Assembly (NCBI GenBank): GCA_903813345.2
Contig: CAIIXF020000005.1
Coordinates: 32,179,375-32,243,374 of the forward strand
DNA: 64,000 nucleotides
Direction of reading: 5' to 3'
DNA from: Owenia fusiformis
Taxonomy: Eukaryota > Annelida > Polychaeta > Sabellida > Oweniidae
Below the pieces are notes generated by a model. The model searched no databases. It saw only the letters and a list, made by a program, of their open reading frames with translations, and was not told the origin of the DNA. Every line of letters starts with the position of its first letter. Position 1 is the first letter of the stretch. Position numbers and translations under genes: made by a program. Positions 37,059-64,000 of the stretch are shown here, piece after piece.

Positions 37059-39493
37059 ATAAAGCCATAGTTCAGAAAGATGTCAAAATCTACGAAAATT
37101 CCTGTTTTCCCTACCCCATAGCCCCTGGGTCTCATGCCGAAAAACAAGGAATATGTCATCTCTATAAACCAGAATGTCAAACCAATACTCATTACTTTGT
37201 CTAGAAATGAAAAACTTCGATTTTTGCGAAAAATTCCCGCAATTTTCAAACCAGCAGCCATCTTGAAAAAATATTTTTGCGTAAATTATTTACCAATATC
37301 AATGTTTCCACCAAATATGAAGGAAATCCGTCCACTAATATTTGAGTTATTTTCCGGAGAGATTGATGTCTCACAACAAAATTGTGCAGACTCGGAGGTA
37401 CGATTTTTTCGATTTTACAAATCTACGACTCGCACAAGGTGTTGAAAATATATTTTTCCAAGATGGCCGCCGGTTTGAAACCTATAAAATTTGAACCGTA
37501 TCTGACAACTCGTATTTGAGTTATCGGCCCTGAAATACTAACTAACGGACGTACAGCTTCTTTAAATTCTTCTTAATCTGCTTTTGATGTGATTGTAAAT
37601 GACTGCTAATCTTTTCAGGTTACACAAATCAAAATAGAGTTGAAGGTTGGTGAACAACCTATTACATAAAGGCACAAAAATGATGCATCATCAAAATATT
37701 ATTTGTCATAGGACTAAAATAAGACTAAAATAATATAATAACATAACAAAGTTGTGTTGTTTACTTACATATCCAAAGCAACTTAGCTATAATGACGATG
37801 AGTAAACCCATGAACAATACTCACAGGACAAATTTGTTGAATGTCATTTAAATATTTTATTTAATTGATGTAATACAGTTAGTAACCATGTCCTGATCCT
37901 AGCTTATCATCCCAAAATGTTTTTATTTTACTATGATCGTAACTTGAACAGTTGATAGACCTGGATATAAACATTCCTTTTAAATATCACAGATTGAAAC
38001 CCCAGGATTGAAAAAGTGTGTGCTTTTAAAAATTAGAATTTAAAATGTGCTTACTAGGTGAGCTTTGATATTTCTTAGAAAAGACTGTGCACATCAAAGT
38101 CTATGGTGCAAGTTAATGTTTTATGAGAACATGTTCTGCTTACATCAAACCATAAAAAAACATTTTGAGTGATGTAGGACCAGAATTACAGACACTGTCC
38201 TTTTAAATATAGCTTTGTATACGGATAACCCAAACCAGAAGAGCCCGGTAGAAGAGCACCAACTATAACGTTTGTAGAATAATGTACATAAAAATACATG
38301 TATTGCACTTTACAATTATTAGCACATTTTAGTTAGAGTTTTCTATGGATTATTTTTAGTTCCTTAATTATATACATATAATATAAGCAGTAGTACACTA
38401 TCTGCAACTGATAAAATCATATCATTTAAAGATATTTAAATTCATATGGGCCATGAATCAATTTACTTAGAAGTGCTAGCAACATCATGCAAATTACAAA
38501 AATATTTTTGCAATTCATAGTTTATCTGTACATGGTATAATGTTGTATATCACTGTGTAACTTTTATTCAACTTAATTCCCGGGTTTATGTCATAAATTC
38601 ATAAATCTGATACCGATGGTAAATGTACTCCAAAGGGTAGTAGCAAATAAGACATTAACAATTAACATGCAAAATGTCACCCCTGCCATTACCTGATGAG
38701 AATCTCATGCTAAACTTGATTTCCATGTGACAAAGCACAGCGTGTACATAACAAGCAGTTCAACATGTACGTATTGGTCTTAATAATGGAAATAATTCTT
38801 GGGGTAGCTAAAGGAGGACATATATTTTTCAACACGTTTGAAATGTAGTATGGACCACTTCCTTTTTGTATAAATGTATCTAAAAAGATTTCTGACAGGC
38901 AATTGCCATTTCAAAAATGAAACTTGCATGATCGCAGAACGATGTTTTTTCAACTTTACTTTATATAAAGCTAGTTTTCTGGATTATCTTGTTATAGTTT
39001 ATCCATGCTGTTTGAGTGATCCCCATACAGTTGACTGACGGATGAATGGATGGTGAGACAGCTTCTCATCATCGTTCTGTTGGATAATTATCTACTATAA
39101 GTCATTATACCCGCTTTGATCCAGCACAGTCTAATGACGCATCGTGTGCGTATTGTAAACAATGTGTTGTTTACTTACATACGATATATATGTAACTTGT
39201 GAAATAGCCAATTAATTATGACACAAAATAACAATAATATACATAATAGACATAATTGCTTTGAAATAAAGGACATAGACTCCATGCCCAGATATTAAGA
39301 AGAAGATATTAATATTAATTTTTGATATAAAGAAGTTAAGATGCTTTAAAACATTTATGAGTCATATCTTAAGGCAAAATGAATATGGTCCAGAAAAACT
39401 ACAATTTGTCGCAATAAGATCTCATCAGACACAGGCAGTATGACAAAATGCTATTTTAAAATAATATTCAAGGAATTGGCATAACATGTTTTC
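37059..39493. other. Intergenic between convergent genes, part 2
   Basis: 37130-37560 contains pieces (CAAGATGGCCGCCGGT, TATTTGAGTTATCGGCCC, ACGGACGTAC) like those of the repeat block at 46-48 kb, so it is probably a diverged relative. The rest is AT-rich with no recognisable feature. Confidence 0.45.
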
Positions 39494-39680
39494 TACAGTG
39501 AAACCTGTAAAGTGGAACACCTCTAGAAATGGAACACCTCTGTTAGTGGAACATTTTTCAGAGTCCCAAGACCAACTGACTTAATGTTAAATAAACCTCT
39601 ATAAGTGGAACAACTCCAAAGAAAATAGGAACATTTTTAGAGGTACAAAAGGTAATCCACTTAAACAAGTTTTACAGTAT
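39494..39680. repeat. Dispersed TACAGTGAAACCTG family copy
   Basis: Starts TACAGTGAAACCTGTAAAGT, holds repeated GTGGAACACCTCT-like words and TCCCAAGACCAACTGACTTA, and ends near CAAGTTTTACAGTA. Related copies lie at 40189-40374, 56873-57588 and 62503-62595. Confidence 0.65.
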
Positions 39681-40188
39681 GTGTATATGGATGCACTTTT
39701 TATGCAATGATATATGACAATACATGTACTTATTAAAATAAAAATATTAACATCAGTTATTATATTATTAATGGTAACCCAATCAGAGAGTGAAGAATAA
39801 TAAAACAAATACTTCATTCTATTTTCGCTACACCATCACAAATTCATATATTCCACACACCTTTCGAGGTTTGTAGATTCTCATGAAGGATGCAAAGGTA
39901 TTCACCTCAAAATATTTACATAGCATACATAATTTTGGCACACATAATTTAGACATTCAAAGTACTTAAGTATTAATAATATGGCATATAGCAAAAAACA
40001 TTCTGCTAAAATATCAAGACATGTACAACATACTGTTTGGTTGAATCTTCATATTTGCACTTGGGTTGTCTGTATTCAATTATTTAAATACAATATTCCA
40101 AGACTGGTTTGTAGTAAAGAATATATTGCACTGCTCAAATAGATAGGCTGTTTGTATTATAAATATATTAAATACCGATATATGAACT

Positions 40189-40374
40189 TTACATTAAAAC
40201 ATGTAATGTGGAGCACTTCTAAAGTCAAACACACCTTCATTAGTGGAACACTTCAAAGACTCTTGTCCATGAACTTATATAAAATTAACCTCTGTATGTG
40301 GAACACCTCACAAGTGGAACAATATATCGATGAATATGTAAATGTGTTCATGTACACTGGTTTTGCTGTATGTA
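40189..40374. repeat. Dispersed TACAGTGAAACCTG family, diverged copy
   Basis: Contains TGTGGAGCACTTCTAAAGTC, TTAGTGGAACACTTCAAAGA and TATGTGGAACACCTCACAAG, and ends with GGTTTTGCTGTATG. It lies just past the STK32 stop codon, so it may be in the 3' UTR. Confidence 0.55.
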
Positions 40375-40452
40375 TTTGAAAATGACTAGAATTCAGTTTT
40401 TCCAGTTGAATCTTTCTGAGTTAGTTCTGCATCCTCTCGACCAATCAGATTA

Positions 40453-62653
<22,201 letters not shown>

Positions 62654-62925
62654 CTGAAAAAAAAGAATTCATGTTTAACAATATTCTTATAGACAGGCAT
62701 GAGCTTTTACAGTAATCACCATGGAACTTTATCAGTCAGCACTATTGATGATAACAGATCACTTACTGCTATACTGGATATGGGAAATTGAGTATGCTAC
62801 TTATTTGAGGAAGGGTTTGCTCTAGAGTACTTCACTGATTTGAATAATAATTTTGAATGAATATCTATTCATCCTAGTTTTCAAAGAACAAAATTTCAGT
62901 CAAGTTGGGGTATAGTCAGGCTCTG

Positions 62926-63105
62926 AAAATAGGTGAGACAAATACTAATAAGGGAGGCCTATTAAAATAGGCGAGGCAAATTAAAATAGATAAGGCCAAT
63001 TAAAATAAGCAAGATAAATCTCAATAGGTGAAGCCTAACAAGTGAGGCCTATTGGCCTTTTGAAATAGGTGAGGCTGATCAAAATAGATGAGGCCAATTA
63101 AAAGT
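62926..63105. repeat. Degenerate tandem of AAAATAGGTGAGGC-like words
   Basis: Roughly 20-bp units such as AAAATAGGCGAGGCAAATT, AAAATAGATAAGGCCAATT and GAAATAGGTGAGGCTGATC. Confidence 0.75.
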
Positions 63106-63207
63106 GAATAGGGGCTATCAATAGATGTCATTTTCAGTTTCAGTTTTACATTCTCTGAATATTTCTTTTTCAGTAAAATACTTTATATGTTGAGGCATTT
63201 ACCTCAC

Positions 63208-63232
63208 CAATCTCATGCTTGGTGATGCCCAT
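63208..63232 (-). CDS. STK32: Candidate STK32 first coding exon (tentative)
   Basis: On the minus strand ATGGGCATCACCAAGCATGA and TTG precede a good donor GTGAGG. The eight codons read MGITKHEI and leave one G. That is exactly the phase needed to complete the Val codon before NFDHFQIL. A Gly at position 2 would suit N-myristoylation, as in vertebrate STK32 proteins. Against it: it is much shorter than the vertebrate N-terminus and lies in repeat-like sequence. The true exon may lie beyond 64000. Confidence 0.25.
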
Positions 63233-63512
63233 TCCATTAAAAAAAATGAATCAACCTTGGTATTTCATGACTATAAATTGTATAATATGCTGGCCGTAGA
63301 AGCTCATGCAGTATGTACATGTAATGACCTAATTATATAAACCAGCATTCGCCCACATACTACCAGAAATTCCTAGTATAATATCAGATTTTTGGGCATC
63401 ATCCAGCAAATATATACTGGTGTAAGGTGTTGATGCTGATGTTTATTGCTGTTTATTACATGTACTACTTTAACATGACTTCAATGAATTAATGATACAG
63501 GTGTAGTTATAA

Positions 63513-63884
63513 TGCAGAATCAGAATATCTATAGGGGTTGACAAAATTGCTAGCAAAAAATTGGGATTCATGTTACACTGCACGAAAATAAAGTATTTCC
63601 CCGGGAGTGATGGAACCATTCTGGACTCGGTTCTTGGTGATCAGACGGTCCCAGTAGAACCGTGGGGCCCAAAACCGCGGTTGATCAACCGAACCGTGAT
63701 CGACCCTTCTCTAATATAAATGGTATCTGTATTTATAGACAAATAATACATTTTTGTAAAATCTTTTGGTTTCCTGAATGATATGATATAATGCTATGAC
63801 AAGGAATGATATGAGCTAAAAATATTCTAAAATTGAAACAATTTTTGTTAAGCTTGCTCACAAGATCTGATTCTCTCTTTAATG
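63513..63884 (+). repeat. Dispersed repeat, copy B (pair with 23.0 kb)
   Basis: GCAGAATCAGAATATCTATA to TCTGATTCTCTCTTTAAT, collinear with 22991-23370. In this copy a small imperfect palindrome around GAACCGTGGGGCCC (63610-63712) seems to be inserted. Confidence 0.7.
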
Positions 63885-64000
63885 ACAGTAAGTGAAAATA
63901 AAGGCACATGAGAAGTAACATGGAGAAGTAATATATGACGGGTAAAACCTTTGAGCAACATCAAAAGAATAAGATAAGAACATTGACCCTGACACAAAAC

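Noticed and set aside
38562-38568. Poly(A) signal for STK32 (TTTATT on the plus strand)
   Set aside because: Almost 1.9 kb beyond the stop codon in AT-rich DNA; cannot be separated from chance.

Overview
This is a piece of an animal nuclear genome: AT-rich, with long introns, GT-AG splice junctions and many degenerate repeats. No operon, prokaryotic gene, CRISPR array, rRNA or functional tRNA gene was seen. The repeat style (hairpin elements, a tRNA-derived SINE, poly-G/poly-C bounded palindromes, GGAC microsatellite) suggests a marine invertebrate, probably a lophotrochozoan such as a mollusc. That assignment is inference.

Three protein-coding genes are supported. (1) Minus strand, left edge: a cytochrome P450 of the CYP7/CYP8 (prostacyclin synthase / sterol 7- or 12-hydroxylase) type. 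A noncoding first exon with a TATA box lies near 6.3-6.4 kb, a signal-anchor exon at 2468-2547 and a large exon at 23-924; the heme-binding part lies beyond the window. (2) Plus strand: a complete two-exon caveolin of 133 residues, with CDS parts 32806-32874 and 35084-35416, unusually rich in cysteine. (3) Minus strand: a YANK-type Ser/Thr kinase (STK32), reconstructed in nine exons from 62653 down to 40453. Every junction between these exons is in phase. Only the N-terminal exon is uncertain.

Layout: 0-6.4 kb is the P450 gene. 6.4-32.8 kb is gene-poor and full of repeats: hairpins at 8.4-9.0 kb, tandem arrays at 9.2-10.6 kb and 12.8-14.4 kb, foldback elements at 12.07 and 18.75 kb, a SINE at 20.5 kb and a composite element at 24.4-25.2 kb. 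32.8-35.8 kb is caveolin, 35.8-40.4 kb a repeat-bearing gap between convergent genes, and 40.4-62.7 kb STK32 with introns packed with repeats. 62.7-64 kb lies upstream of the first recognised kinase exon. The three genes have no evident shared pathway.

The most striking observation is in STK32. Two different exons (the one encoding the DFN motif and the one beginning RPYD) each have their 5' head, together with its 3' splice site, tandemly multiplied in the preceding intron: about 17 extra copies of a 76-bp unit and three extra copies of a 126-bp unit. The intron thus carries many decoy acceptors. Use of the nearest decoy of either exon would hit an in-frame stop, so these arrays could act as splicing traps or poison exons, or may be a neutral by-product of slippage.
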